Positions 16,599 to 25,528 of a stretch of DNA of 50,996 bases are shown here, in pieces. The position numbers and the translations under genes were made by a program. This DNA is from Methanobacteriota archaeon (GTDB lineage Archaea; Thermoplasmatota; Thermoplasmata; SG8-5): NCBI GenBank assembly GCA_013791785.1, contig VMTD01000018.1, forward strand, positions 1-50,996, read 5' to 3'. Position 1 is the first letter of the stretch; each line of letters begins with the position of its first letter. Under the pieces are notes generated by a model, which worked only from the letters and a program-made list of their open reading frames with translations, had not been told where the DNA came from and did no database searches.

Positions 16599-19411
16599 CG
16601 ACGTTTCCTCCTATTCATGGCAACATACGCAATCGCGGCCAGCAATGCCACAACGACAAAGGTGACCGGCCCGGTGGAGGGTATTGGCTGCTCCGGAATT
16701 GGCGGATGCACCGCGTCAAGCACCTGAACGGTAATATGATTCTGCGACCGAAGAATTGTGTCTGAACCGACAATGATGGCCTGGGCCGTAAGCACGAATT
16801 CCGATATGGAGCCGTCATTGATCATAAGATTGGCCGCTGTCACCGTGAATCTGGCTTTTCCATCCTGGTCGGCCAGCATCTCGAACGGAGAGATGTCCAA
16901 CGCACCCGAATCGGTTGTTAGATTCACAAGCGCCCCGGGAACGACCACACCGTCCTGGTCCTTCACCTCCACATCCACGATTGTGAACCCGGGAGTTTCC
17001 ATATCGGCGCCCACATCCTCTATCACATTCGGGTCGGCCAGCATTCTCACCGAGATGAATTTCGCTTCTTCCGGAAACACTGTGACAAGGATGAACCTGG
17101 GAGGCGCAGATGAATATTCCCAGAGGTCAGTGGTGGCCGACGTTATCTGAATGAACGCCGGCGTTCCGTTCTTGATATTCTCGGGTGTGGGAGGCACATA
17201 GGGCGCAGTGAATGATGTGGATAGGGAGCCAACGATATTAGTCAGGCCCTGCTCAACGGACAGAGTCCCGATGGATGCGTTCAGTTTAACCGCGGCGCCT
17301 TCGATCGGAGCGCCGCCGTCCCCGGTGACCAGTGCGGAAAGCGGCGTAGTGGAATTGGAATAGACCGCCGATGTGGGGTGGTTGAATTTGGCGATTAATT
17401 TGTACAGGAATGGGCCGCGCAGGTTCATAATGGATGCCCTGTTGAACACGCCGCCGTTCTGCAATACCCAGCCTGATAGTCGGTCAGTCCTTGCAGCAAG
17501 CACGGTCTTCCGGTAATAAACGATGTCGTTGGGCAGGTCGTAGCATATGGCTGCCTGAGCGTCGAATACCAACTGTTTTCTCTCGGTCTTATTCTCGGTT
17601 TCCCTGGCCCAATCGATTATGTCATCGAAGCTCTTGTTCTGGTACCCGGCATAGTTCTGCCCATACACGATATTGTCGGAATGGTAGAATGACCATAGGT
17701 AATCGGTGGGGTCACTGTTGATGTGCCAACCCAGGATGTACATATCGTAGTTCCTATTGTCAATCCGGCCCACTATGGAACCGAAATCCATGGCGATTGA
17801 ACCGGTGTATATGCCGATGTCACGGAGTTGCTGGGCGAGCATCAGGCCGAACTGGGCGCGGATGGGGTCGTAATTCGCCTCTGGAGTGAGAATCTCGATA
17901 TTCCCGCCGGAGCCGCTGCCGATGTTGGAACCATCGGGATTCACCCACCAGTTGTCGAGGCCAGCCACCGCGATTGCCTCTTCCCCCATGGCAAGGGTGC
18001 CGTCAGTTTTCTTCACCAAATATCCGGCATCGGCAAGTATCTGCTTGGCCTTCTGCGGATTGAAATCGTATGTCGGAACTGAAGAATTATGCCACTCGCT
18101 GCTCGGCGGCACCGGTCCAACCCCTTCGTCACCCAAATTCAGCAGCAATCTCTGGACTATCCTGGTCTTGTCGATGCAATGGGCGATGGCCCGACGCAAC
18201 GGCTTTCCCAGGTCATCCTCGGGTTCGTAGGGGAAAGATGCAGATGCGTTGTAGCCGAATGACTGCTTGCACATGTTGTACCCGAGATAGTAGAACCCAG
18301 ATTCAGGGATTGAGTATAATGTGATGCCTGGCTCTTTGGCAATATCGTAAACGAAGCTCGGCGGAATCGACCAGGATATGTAATCTACATTGTCATTTTT
18401 CAAAGCCCAAACTGCATGTTCCGCTGTTTTATAGAGTTTGAATGTCATGGAATCAATGGTCGGCAGCTTCACTTTCTCTTCCGGGAAATTGGCTTCGATG
18501 AATTCTTTGTATGAATAATTTGAGCCATAGAAATGTTCCCTGAATGTCAGAATTTTACTCATCTGGCCCTTGATCCAGAAATCGAACTTGAAAAGCCCGC
18601 TGCCAATCGGGGGGTGATTTTCATACGAGTGGACGGGCGCAACCTTCCAGGAATCGGTCGCCGAAACATTGTACCCGGGGTCGCACCATATCTTGGCGCC
18701 GTCAACGTTCTGGCCGGACGTTGTTGAACCCCATATGTGATAGGGAAGCAGCAACGTGGAAATGGTGCTCCTGAAGAAGTCGGCGTACGGCGTCTGCAAC
18801 TGGAACCGGAGCGCGGCCCTGTCGCCGTCTTCCCAGACCTTGTATATGTGCAGCCAGGAAGTTTGCGTGAAATTATAGGCCTTCAGCGTGTCCATAGGGC
18901 CCTTGAAACCGGACCATTCGGGCACCTGGGCTGCCATGTGCATGGAGAACATCACGTCGCGGATTGTCATGGGCGTGCCGTCATGCCACGTAATGTTGGT
19001 AAAATCGTAGAATATTACGGCCTCCTGCTTGCTGGCATCTTCCCAGGTACTTTGGGGAGAATATCCGAAATTGCCTATTGTACAGTCATCCCAGGATTCC
19101 GCTTTCCCGGAGAGGTTTGCAGAGCCGACGGCGATGTAAGGCATTATTTCGTTGGAATCGTAATCAACCCTTGTGGGGCGGTCATAAATCCACTGGAGCA
19201 CGTTCCAGGACCAGACATCGCCCACCACGATTGGGTTGAGCGATTTAATGTCGTCCTGTACCGCGACCCGCAAGATCAGTTCGCCCCCGGCAATCTGGCC
19301 GGAGGCGAAAAAAGAAGGGAGGATAATCGTGAATGCGCATAGCAGCGCGATTAATCTTCTGTCCGTCTCATCACCTGAAGTAGAATTCCGCTGAAAAGTA
19401 TATAAAAACAT
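16595..19411 (-). CDS. Membrane-anchored ABC solute-binding protein, family 5, copy 4 (first of the operon)
   Basis: A 938-aa paralog and the promoter-proximal gene. The signal-like helix RRLIALLCAFTIILPSFF begins only at residue 23. The start is uncertain. ATG 19411 fits a leaderless message from the TATA box at about 19431-19440. However, the paralogs begin right at the hydrophobic segment, and the better-placed ATG at 19371 is out of frame (six codons, then stop), so a one-base frameshift near the 5' end is possible. The rest (binding domain, two Ig-like domains, membrane helix, RRKRR tail) is normal and nearly identical to copy 3 in its last 100 codons. Confidence 0.82.
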   Translation of the reverse strand: MFLYTFQRNSTSGDETDRRLIALLCAFTIILPSFFASGQIAGGELILRVAVQDDIKSLNPIVVGDVWSWNVLQWIYDRPTRVDYDSNEIMPYIAVGSANLSGKAESWDDCTIGNFGYSPQSTWEDASKQEAVIFYDFTNITWHDGTPMTIRDVMFSMHMAAQVPEWSGFKGPMDTLKAYNFTQTSWLHIYKVWEDGDRAALRFQLQTPYADFFRSTISTLLLPYHIWGSTTSGQNVDGAKIWCDPGYNVSATDSWKVAPVHSYENHPPIGSGLFKFDFWIKGQMSKILTFREHFYGSNYSYKEFIEANFPEEKVKLPTIDSMTFKLYKTAEHAVWALKNDNVDYISWSIPPSFVYDIAKEPGITLYSIPESGFYYLGYNMCKQSFGYNASASFPYEPEDDLGKPLRRAIAHCIDKTRIVQRLLLNLGDEGVGPVPPSSEWHNSSVPTYDFNPQKAKQILADAGYLVKKTDGTLAMGEEAIAVAGLDNWWVNPDGSNIGSGSGGNIEILTPEANYDPIRAQFGLMLAQQLRDIGIYTGSIAMDFGSIVGRIDNRNYDMYILGWHINSDPTDYLWSFYHSDNIVYGQNYAGYQNKSFDDIIDWARETENKTERKQLVFDAQAAICYDLPNDIVYYRKTVLAARTDRLSGWVLQNGGVFNRASIMNLRGPFLYKLIAKFNHPTSAVYSNSTTPLSALVTGDGGAPIEGAAVKLNASIGTLSVEQGLTNIVGSLSTSFTAPYVPPTPENIKNGTPAFIQITSATTDLWEYSSAPPRFILVTVFPEEAKFISVRMLADPNVIEDVGADMETPGFTIVDVEVKDQDGVVVPGALVNLTTDSGALDISPFEMLADQDGKARFTVTAANLMINDGSISEFVLTAQAIIVGSDTILRSQNHITVQVLDAVHPPIPEQPIPSTGPVTFVVVALLAAIAYVAMNRRKRR

Positions 19412-19463
19412 TGGTACGGTGTTTTGTGGAGTATATAAATTTAGTTGTACAGTGTTTTGTATG
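19392..19463 (-). promoter_or_regulatory. Duplicated promoter/operator module, 33-bp period
   Basis: Two tandem copies each carry a TATA box (plus-strand AGTATATAAA at 19397-19406 and 19430-19439) and an upstream block (plus-strand GTACRGTGTTTTGT at 19414-19427 and 19447-19460). The period is exactly 33 bp. The distal copy puts its TATA box about 25 bases before ATG 19411; the proximal copy would start transcription near 19377, inside the annotated frame. The upstream block is a likely regulator or BRE/TFB-associated site. Confidence 0.6.
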
Positions 19464-19698
19464 TTTGTGATTTACAAAAGACTTTACTGCGGCACCGGCC
19501 GACCATCTTGAATATGCGACGCGAAGGATGAAGAATCGACTCTATGCAAGATCCGCGTAATATGTTTCACCCGGCATACGATGGCCGGGCGAGTACCCGA
19601 CCCCCTCGCCCTCACAGGCGAGGCTCCCCAAAACAGGTGGTTGGAAAATGTTCTTTTGAATGCAAAATGCTGTCACCCATACAGTTTACATAATGAAA
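19464..19698. other. Non-coding gap with two GC hairpins
   Basis: No gene is recognised between the two surface-protein operons. Two perfect short stems stand out: CCCGGC 19570-19575 with GCCGGG 19584-19589, and CTCGCC 19605-19610 with GGCGAG 19617-19622, separated by 15 bases. They could belong to a small structured RNA or a 5' leader of the leftward operon's flank. No known RNA family is assigned. Confidence 0.3.
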
Positions 19699-19737
19699 CC
19701 CCGCCCTAATAAAATGCTTTTAGAATATCAGGCGGGG
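19699..19737 (-). terminator. Hairpin terminator candidate after the SBBP/solute-binding operon
   Basis: CCCCGCC 19699-19705 pairs with GGCGGGG 19731-19737, and the loop can extend the stem through CTAA/TTAG and AAAA/TTTT pairs. Read on the minus strand, it follows the stop of the 911-aa gene by about 64 bases and is trailed by TTTC. It may end the upstream operon or protect its 3' end. Confidence 0.45.
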
Positions 19738-19800
19738 CATGCATACTAATATACCTATCAGCTGAGAATTCGGTATAATACATAATAGAACCGTTCCCAT

Positions 19801-22536
19801 CTATTTCCGTTTCCTGTAGATATAGATAATGCCTGCAATCGCCACGACCAGCACCGGCACGGCAACGTACACCCACGCCCCAATCCCAGGCTCTTCGATT
19901 ACCAGCGCCTCCGTGGGGGGCATGACCGTGACGGATATCTGCCTGGAGCCGCTGACGAAGGCCACCTTGGATGCTGTGATGGTTATGGTGCAGTCAGACA
20001 CTTTTTCCACGTCCTGGGCGGTGATTTTGACCCGGAGGGTACCCTCCGAATTTGTTATTCCCGTGTAGAATTCGGCTGTCATGGGGGCGCCGGCCAGTTC
20101 TATCATGACGGTCACGTCCGACACGGGCAGGTTGGCGGAATCGGTGACCCGGATGTCGATGTAAGTGAATCCCGCTGTTCCCGAGACGTCACTGGCTGTG
20201 ACGACGTCCTGGAGGGCGGTTGCGTCCACGAACAGCAACATTGTTTCCCCCGGGTATACCGTGAGCGAAGTCAACCGGTTCTGGGTTGTGCGATATCCCT
20301 CCTTGAATACCGATTGGATGCTCAGTATGACGACCGTTCCGTTGCGAACCGATGCCGGCACCGGCGGGGCCGTGTAATTCAGCGTGAGATGCCCGTTTTC
20401 GTCAGTCAGGCCCGTGTAAACCGAGAGATTGCCGGATGTGCATTCCAGTGTGACAGACGCCCCCATGACTGGGTCGCCATTCTGGTCGAGCACTCGCACC
20501 CGGATGGGGAATGTCGAATTCGCTGTTGCCGTTAGAGGTACGCTGACGAACCTGGCCCGCAAAGCCCCGCGGCTTTCCGTCCAGACGCTGGACATCGAGG
20601 TCGGGTTGAGAAGGCTTCCAGAACCGTCGTCCACAAAACCGACAAAATTGTCCGCCCTAGTTATCTCTATTCCCGACGGATAGTACATTTCGAAATACGG
20701 AATATCGAAGGCGATGGAGGCGAAAGCATCGCGGATGTGGCCCGCTTCGGTATGGTCAGACGCTGCAAGAGCAGATTCAAGGGTGGCGTCGAACGACGCA
20801 TTGCTGTAACCGATGAAATTCTGAGCCTTGTAGATGCTCATGGTATGCAGCGCGTTGTAGAGGAATGTCTCCGGCCGCTCTCGATAGAGTTCGGGAAAGT
20901 CCTGGCTGACCATGCAAATATCGAAATCGCCCTGTATAATCCTCTGTTCCAGAAGTTCGCTTTCCAGAAAGATTGCCTCGGTGTTCAGCCCCATATCGCG
21001 CATCTGCGCAGCCAACGCCGTTCCGATGCTGTATGCTTGCAGGTTCTCTTCCGCGCTGGGTATCAGCAGCACAATCTTTCCCTCCGGGGAACGCCCGATT
21101 GAACTGCCATCAGGGTTCAGCCACCAGTTGTCAAGACCGGCGGGTTCTGAAGCATTTGTCAAAATAAATCCGGCCTTTCCCAGAATGTTGGCGCCCTCCG
21201 GCGGGTCGAAGGTGTGAGCGAGAACCGTTGAATTCTCCCAATCGGCGAAGGTGTTGAATTGCCCGGTATTGATTTCGACAATGCTTGTCTGAACGGCGAT
21301 GGCACTGGTATCAACACAGTGTGCCACTGCCCTTCTGAGGGGCTTCCCGACATCCACCGTCACAGGCGCGATTTGTGTGCGGTCCCTGAAATAGCCGAAT
21401 GATCCGTCCCTCATGTTGAATGCCAGGTATTCCATTTTCAGGCCCCTGAGCTGGACCACATTCACATCAAGGTCGTTGGCGTATGTGTTGGCCGCGGATG
21501 GGTCCACGTTCCATGCGATGAGATCGATTCTGTCCAGTTCCAGGTCCATGATGGCCCTTGTCTCGGAGGAGTATTTGGTAAGAACTATCGAATCTATCAA
21601 AGGCCCGACCGGTATTCCGTAGCTGCTGGAGAAATACTTGAATCCCGGCCTGTAGAAATGCCCGGACCATGCAGTAAGTGTGATGGTATCCTTCGCCGCC
21701 CCCGACCAGATGAACTGACCGGTGCCCACAGGGTTGGCGTTCAGGTACCGGTCGGCCGCCCACCCCTTCCAGGAATCGGGCTCGGAACGGTTGTAGTCCG
21801 GGTCACACCATATGGTAACTGCATCAACAAATTGATTGGACACGGTGCTGCCCCAGATGTGATACGGCAGTATATACTGGGAAATGAAGTTCTCGAACAC
21901 GCTGTAGAGCGGCTTTTGCAGAACGAACCTCAGCGCGGCCCTGGTGCTGTCCTGACTTTCCCAGACCTTCTCGATGAACAGCCAGTGGGTTTCCGTGTAA
22001 TTCCCGCCCGTTTCTCCGCCCCGGTCCTTCAGGGGATTTCCCAGCGGTTCTGACCCGGAGAGAGCGTGAACATGGAAAGAGAACATAACGTCCCGCACGG
22101 ACATCTGAACCCCGTCATGCCAGTACACATCCTCGAAATCGTAGAACAGTATTATTTCTGGTTTTTCGGAATCCGCCCAGGTGTCCTTGGGGCTGTAACC
22201 GAAGTTCCCGACGTTGCAATCACCCCATGATAGTGATGAAGTGTCCGTCGATTCGTTGGCCGCGCCTACGGCAATGTAGGGAATGATCTCACCCGTGTTG
22301 GGGTTACGCATGGTCGCCCCCTGGTATATCAGACCCAGGACCTTCCAGCTTCCGGACTCGGCACCGAGCGGGTTGGTTTGCAGCACCGGTTCGATGGCGC
22401 ATCTGAGCGTGACGGTTTCATCATCGGATTGGGCCGCCCCGACCCGAATGCCCGAAATAACAATGATAAAAATTGCCAGGAGGGTTAAGGCCTTTGACAG
22501 GGTCGGTAGGAACCGCTTGCCGGAGAAATTATTCAT
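19801..22536 (-). CDS. Membrane-anchored ABC solute-binding protein, divergent copy 5
   Basis: A 911-aa protein with the same design as the four-copy cluster but clearly more divergent. It has a signal helix at about residues 14-34 (LTLLAIFIIVISGI), a family-5 binding domain with WHDGVQMSVRDVMFSFH and LPYHIWGSTVS, two Ig-like domains (IRVRVLDQNGDP, IDIRVTDSANLP) and a final helix with YRKRK. Its ATG lies inside the end of the SBBP gene (8-bp overlap) with GGAGGCGG as ribosome site. It is thus co-translated with the two repeat proteins, and a physical partnership is plausible. Confidence 0.83.
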   Translation of the reverse strand: MNNFSGKRFLPTLSKALTLLAIFIIVISGIRVGAAQSDDETVTLRCAIEPVLQTNPLGAESGSWKVLGLIYQGATMRNPNTGEIIPYIAVGAANESTDTSSLSWGDCNVGNFGYSPKDTWADSEKPEIILFYDFEDVYWHDGVQMSVRDVMFSFHVHALSGSEPLGNPLKDRGGETGGNYTETHWLFIEKVWESQDSTRAALRFVLQKPLYSVFENFISQYILPYHIWGSTVSNQFVDAVTIWCDPDYNRSEPDSWKGWAADRYLNANPVGTGQFIWSGAAKDTITLTAWSGHFYRPGFKYFSSSYGIPVGPLIDSIVLTKYSSETRAIMDLELDRIDLIAWNVDPSAANTYANDLDVNVVQLRGLKMEYLAFNMRDGSFGYFRDRTQIAPVTVDVGKPLRRAVAHCVDTSAIAVQTSIVEINTGQFNTFADWENSTVLAHTFDPPEGANILGKAGFILTNASEPAGLDNWWLNPDGSSIGRSPEGKIVLLIPSAEENLQAYSIGTALAAQMRDMGLNTEAIFLESELLEQRIIQGDFDICMVSQDFPELYRERPETFLYNALHTMSIYKAQNFIGYSNASFDATLESALAASDHTEAGHIRDAFASIAFDIPYFEMYYPSGIEITRADNFVGFVDDGSGSLLNPTSMSSVWTESRGALRARFVSVPLTATANSTFPIRVRVLDQNGDPVMGASVTLECTSGNLSVYTGLTDENGHLTLNYTAPPVPASVRNGTVVILSIQSVFKEGYRTTQNRLTSLTVYPGETMLLFVDATALQDVVTASDVSGTAGFTYIDIRVTDSANLPVSDVTVMIELAGAPMTAEFYTGITNSEGTLRVKITAQDVEKVSDCTITITASKVAFVSGSRQISVTVMPPTEALVIEEPGIGAWVYVAVPVLVVAIAGIIYIYRKRK

Positions 22537-25528
22537 GTTCCGCCTCCGTTTTCTCGCCTTTTCTTTTTCTTGAACTGAGCAGTACCGCGCACAATACCAG
22601 TATGGAAACAGCCAGAAGGATCATGGCCACCGGAGGCCAGAGATTGAATTGGTTTTCGGTGGCAATTACTGAAACTAGCACAACGTCGCTATTCTGATTT
22701 CCCGCACTGTCCGTAACGGTCAGTACAACCTCGTGGTCGCCTGACTCCCAGAAAGTGAAAGAGGAATTAGGACCGTAAAGTGTGGTCTCCGTCCCGTTGT
22801 GGGTGAGAGTCCATGTGTAATTGACGATTTCAACATTGTCAACGCTTCTGAAAGCGTTGAAATGAATCGCGGAACCTCTTTCCATGGCCATGGACGGTTC
22901 CAGCGCGGTGGCTGGACCGGTGACGTCCAGGACATGAACGGTGATATTGTCTGAATCCGTGTAACCGTCAGCATCCCAGACAGTCAGTGTAACCTCGTAT
23001 TTCCCCGGTACCCGGAAGGTCCAGGCTGGGTTCGTTCCGCCCAGAGCCACATTGTTGATGCCGTCGTTGAATCCCCACAGATAATCCACTATGCCTTTGT
23101 TGTCCCTGCTGGCAGAGCCGTCAAAATTAACTGCGGAACTCTCGTTCAGGGTCAAATCCGAACCGGCCTCCGCAATGGGAATGGGATATACCAGAACCGT
23201 GAGAATCATGATGTCCGAGCCGACATTGCCAACGAAATCCGTCACATTCAGCGTTACATTGTATATGCCGGGAATGACGAAGAAATATGTCGGCGCCGGA
23301 CCCTGCAATATCCGGCCACCCGTACCGTCATTGAACGACCACGTGTAGTTCACTATGCCCTCGTTGTCGGAGCTGGCTGTCCCGTTGAAGGAAAACCAGT
23401 TGCTTTCATTGACAAACATGTCCGGACCTGCCATGGCCAGAGGTGCGGTTATGTCAAACTTGGCCAGAAACGCATCGCCGTCACGGCTGGCTGAGGGCCA
23501 CGGTGCATCGGCCGGCACCGGGAAGTCCGCTGAAACTGTCTCACCGGTAACGAATGCGCACCCGGTGGAGGAGAGGCAAATCCCCGTTCCCACGTCATCA
23601 AGCGAACCGCCCAGATATGTGGAATAGTGCAATGACTGGCCGGTATCGTTCAGCATGCTGATGAATACCTCTTCGCCACCACCCGGCAATTTCTGAATCG
23701 CGCCAACGGTCATGGGAAAGTTCATCGAAACCGTATGCCCGGTGATGAACGCATTGCCATCCGCGTCCAGAGCCAGGCCGCCGCAGACATCGTCCCGGGA
23801 ACCACCAAGATAGGTGGAATAGAGGAAGGAACCGCCAGAAACGTTCAGCTTGGCCGCGAAGATGTCACTGCCGCCGTTGGGTGTTTCATCGAAAGCGCCC
23901 CCGACAGTGGGAAAATCCTTAGACAACGTGTCCCCGGCAACATGGGCGTTGCCCTGGCTGTCTATCGCTATCCCACTGACAGTGTCCGGGCCGCTCCCAC
24001 CGAAAACCGCAGAATACAACTGCGCGTTCCCAGAACCGGCCAACTTGGTCACGAACACATTGTCATTGCTGGAATTGATTATATTGATGGCGCCAGCAGT
24101 TACAGGAAAGTTCGAGGAACGCGTTGTACCTGCCACGTATGCGTTGCCGTCTGCATCTACTGTCAGAGCGGTTCCTTTTTCGGAACCGCTTCCGCCCAGA
24201 TAAGTGGAATAAACAAGATAATCACCGGTCTGGCTCAGTTTTGTCACGAAGGCGTCTGAGTCACCGTTGGACCGGTTGGCCAGTGCACCGGGTGTGGTAG
24301 GAAAAGTGGTGGACCATGTGTATCCAGTCACATATATCTGACCCTGCCCGTTCACCGCGATTCCGTAGGCAGCATCGTCATGCTTCCCGCCCAGGTATGT
24401 CGAATACAGCAGGGAATCGCCCATGGGCCCGATTTTGGCCACGAACGCGTCGCCCACGCCGTTGTATGACCTGTCGAAGGTGCTGGAAGATGTGGGAAAA
24501 TCCGCGGAGAAGGTTTCGCCGGCAACAAGGGCATTGCCCTCGCCATCCACTGCGATACTGTGACCCACGTCATAATCGTCGCCGCCCAGGAATGCCGTGT
24601 AAAGGATGGATGTACCGTTCCCGTCCAGCTTCACTATGAATACATCCTGGCCGGTTTCATTGTCGAATTGAAATATGCCCGGTGTTGTGGGAAAGTTGGG
24701 CAGACCCGTGTAACCGGTCACATGGGCATTGCCTTCGGAATCCACCGCCACCGCCGTTCCGTGGTCGGAGCCCGAACCGCCCAGGAACGTGGAATACACC
24801 AGCGGATCGATTGTCATGGCCCGTGACATGTCACGACCCTCGACGCGGAACATGTAGGTGCTGGCATCCATCAGTTCGAAGCCCGCCAGGAGTTTCTCAT
24901 CGGGCATGTCGGCGTAGAACACTTCCAGATCGGAATCCGTGATAAAGTCGCCGGTACCAAGGCCGATGCTCAGTTCGCCACCATCGGTCACCGAGAGGCT
25001 TTCATGACCCCCCAAACGTACCATGATTTGCCTGTGGTCAGTACCCGGGGCGACCATGAAATCGTACTTGATACCGCCATCCTTCATGCTGTAAATCAGG
25101 TCGATGCCGTCCCAGATATCTTCATAGACCACACCGTGATAATTGGAAACACCGATATGCCACCTGGTAGAATCGTTTCCCAGGAAATAGTTGGATTTCC
25201 ATGAGGCGGGATTGATGCCCCTGGGGGCAACATCGTTGGAATTCAAGAAAGAGAGAACGAGAACATTGCCCGGCGTGTAGATGAGCACGGAACCGCGGGT
25301 GAATGCCGCGTCCCCGGACGAGGAATACAGCATAACGTCGTCGCCGTCAATCTGACCAAGGTTCTGAGTGAATACATTTGCCAGCATTTCCGTTTTGAAT
25401 TCCGGTGTTTCCGTGGTGGCGGACAGTGGGGACGCACCATATTCGATGCCGGCAGGTGGCCAGGATGTGGTAAATGCACAGAACAGCAGCATGCCGACCA
25501 GGATGAAGGGAATGATCTTGCGCATCAT
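22529..25528 (-). CDS. SBBP-repeat and PKD-domain surface protein (999 aa)
   Basis: A signal peptide is followed by a conserved N-terminal region found with SBBP proteins (NYFLGND, SNYHGVVYEDIWDGIDL). Next come seven SBBP beta-propeller repeats (pattern YSTYLGG...D-G-A-VTG-T...FPTT...DAFV-KL), three PKD domains (about residues 655-920) and a membrane helix near 950 with an RKRK tail. I start at ATG 25528, overlapping the previous stop (ATGA), with GGGGGCGG upstream; an in-frame ATG at 25612 would add 28 residues lacking signal character. The likely role is cell-surface binding or adhesion. It is a paralog of its upstream neighbour with two fewer PKD domains. Confidence 0.88.
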   Translation of the reverse strand: MMRKIIPFILVGMLLFCAFTTSWPPAGIEYGASPLSATTETPEFKTEMLANVFTQNLGQIDGDDVMLYSSSGDAAFTRGSVLIYTPGNVLVLSFLNSNDVAPRGINPASWKSNYFLGNDSTRWHIGVSNYHGVVYEDIWDGIDLIYSMKDGGIKYDFMVAPGTDHRQIMVRLGGHESLSVTDGGELSIGLGTGDFITDSDLEVFYADMPDEKLLAGFELMDASTYMFRVEGRDMSRAMTIDPLVYSTFLGGSGSDHGTAVAVDSEGNAHVTGYTGLPNFPTTPGIFQFDNETGQDVFIVKLDGNGTSILYTAFLGGDDYDVGHSIAVDGEGNALVAGETFSADFPTSSSTFDRSYNGVGDAFVAKIGPMGDSLLYSTYLGGKHDDAAYGIAVNGQGQIYVTGYTWSTTFPTTPGALANRSNGDSDAFVTKLSQTGDYLVYSTYLGGSGSEKGTALTVDADGNAYVAGTTRSSNFPVTAGAINIINSSNDNVFVTKLAGSGNAQLYSAVFGGSGPDTVSGIAIDSQGNAHVAGDTLSKDFPTVGGAFDETPNGGSDIFAAKLNVSGGSFLYSTYLGGSRDDVCGGLALDADGNAFITGHTVSMNFPMTVGAIQKLPGGGEEVFISMLNDTGQSLHYSTYLGGSLDDVGTGICLSSTGCAFVTGETVSADFPVPADAPWPSASRDGDAFLAKFDITAPLAMAGPDMFVNESNWFSFNGTASSDNEGIVNYTWSFNDGTGGRILQGPAPTYFFVIPGIYNVTLNVTDFVGNVGSDIMILTVLVYPIPIAEAGSDLTLNESSAVNFDGSASRDNKGIVDYLWGFNDGINNVALGGTNPAWTFRVPGKYEVTLTVWDADGYTDSDNITVHVLDVTGPATALEPSMAMERGSAIHFNAFRSVDNVEIVNYTWTLTHNGTETTLYGPNSSFTFWESGDHEVVLTVTDSAGNQNSDVVLVSVIATENQFNLWPPVAMILLAVSILVLCAVLLSSRKRKGEKTEAEHE

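Noticed and set aside
19505-19630. tRNA or other known RNA gene in the surface-operon gap
   Set aside because: The two stems do not fit a cloverleaf or any family I can recognise, so only unnamed hairpins are reported.
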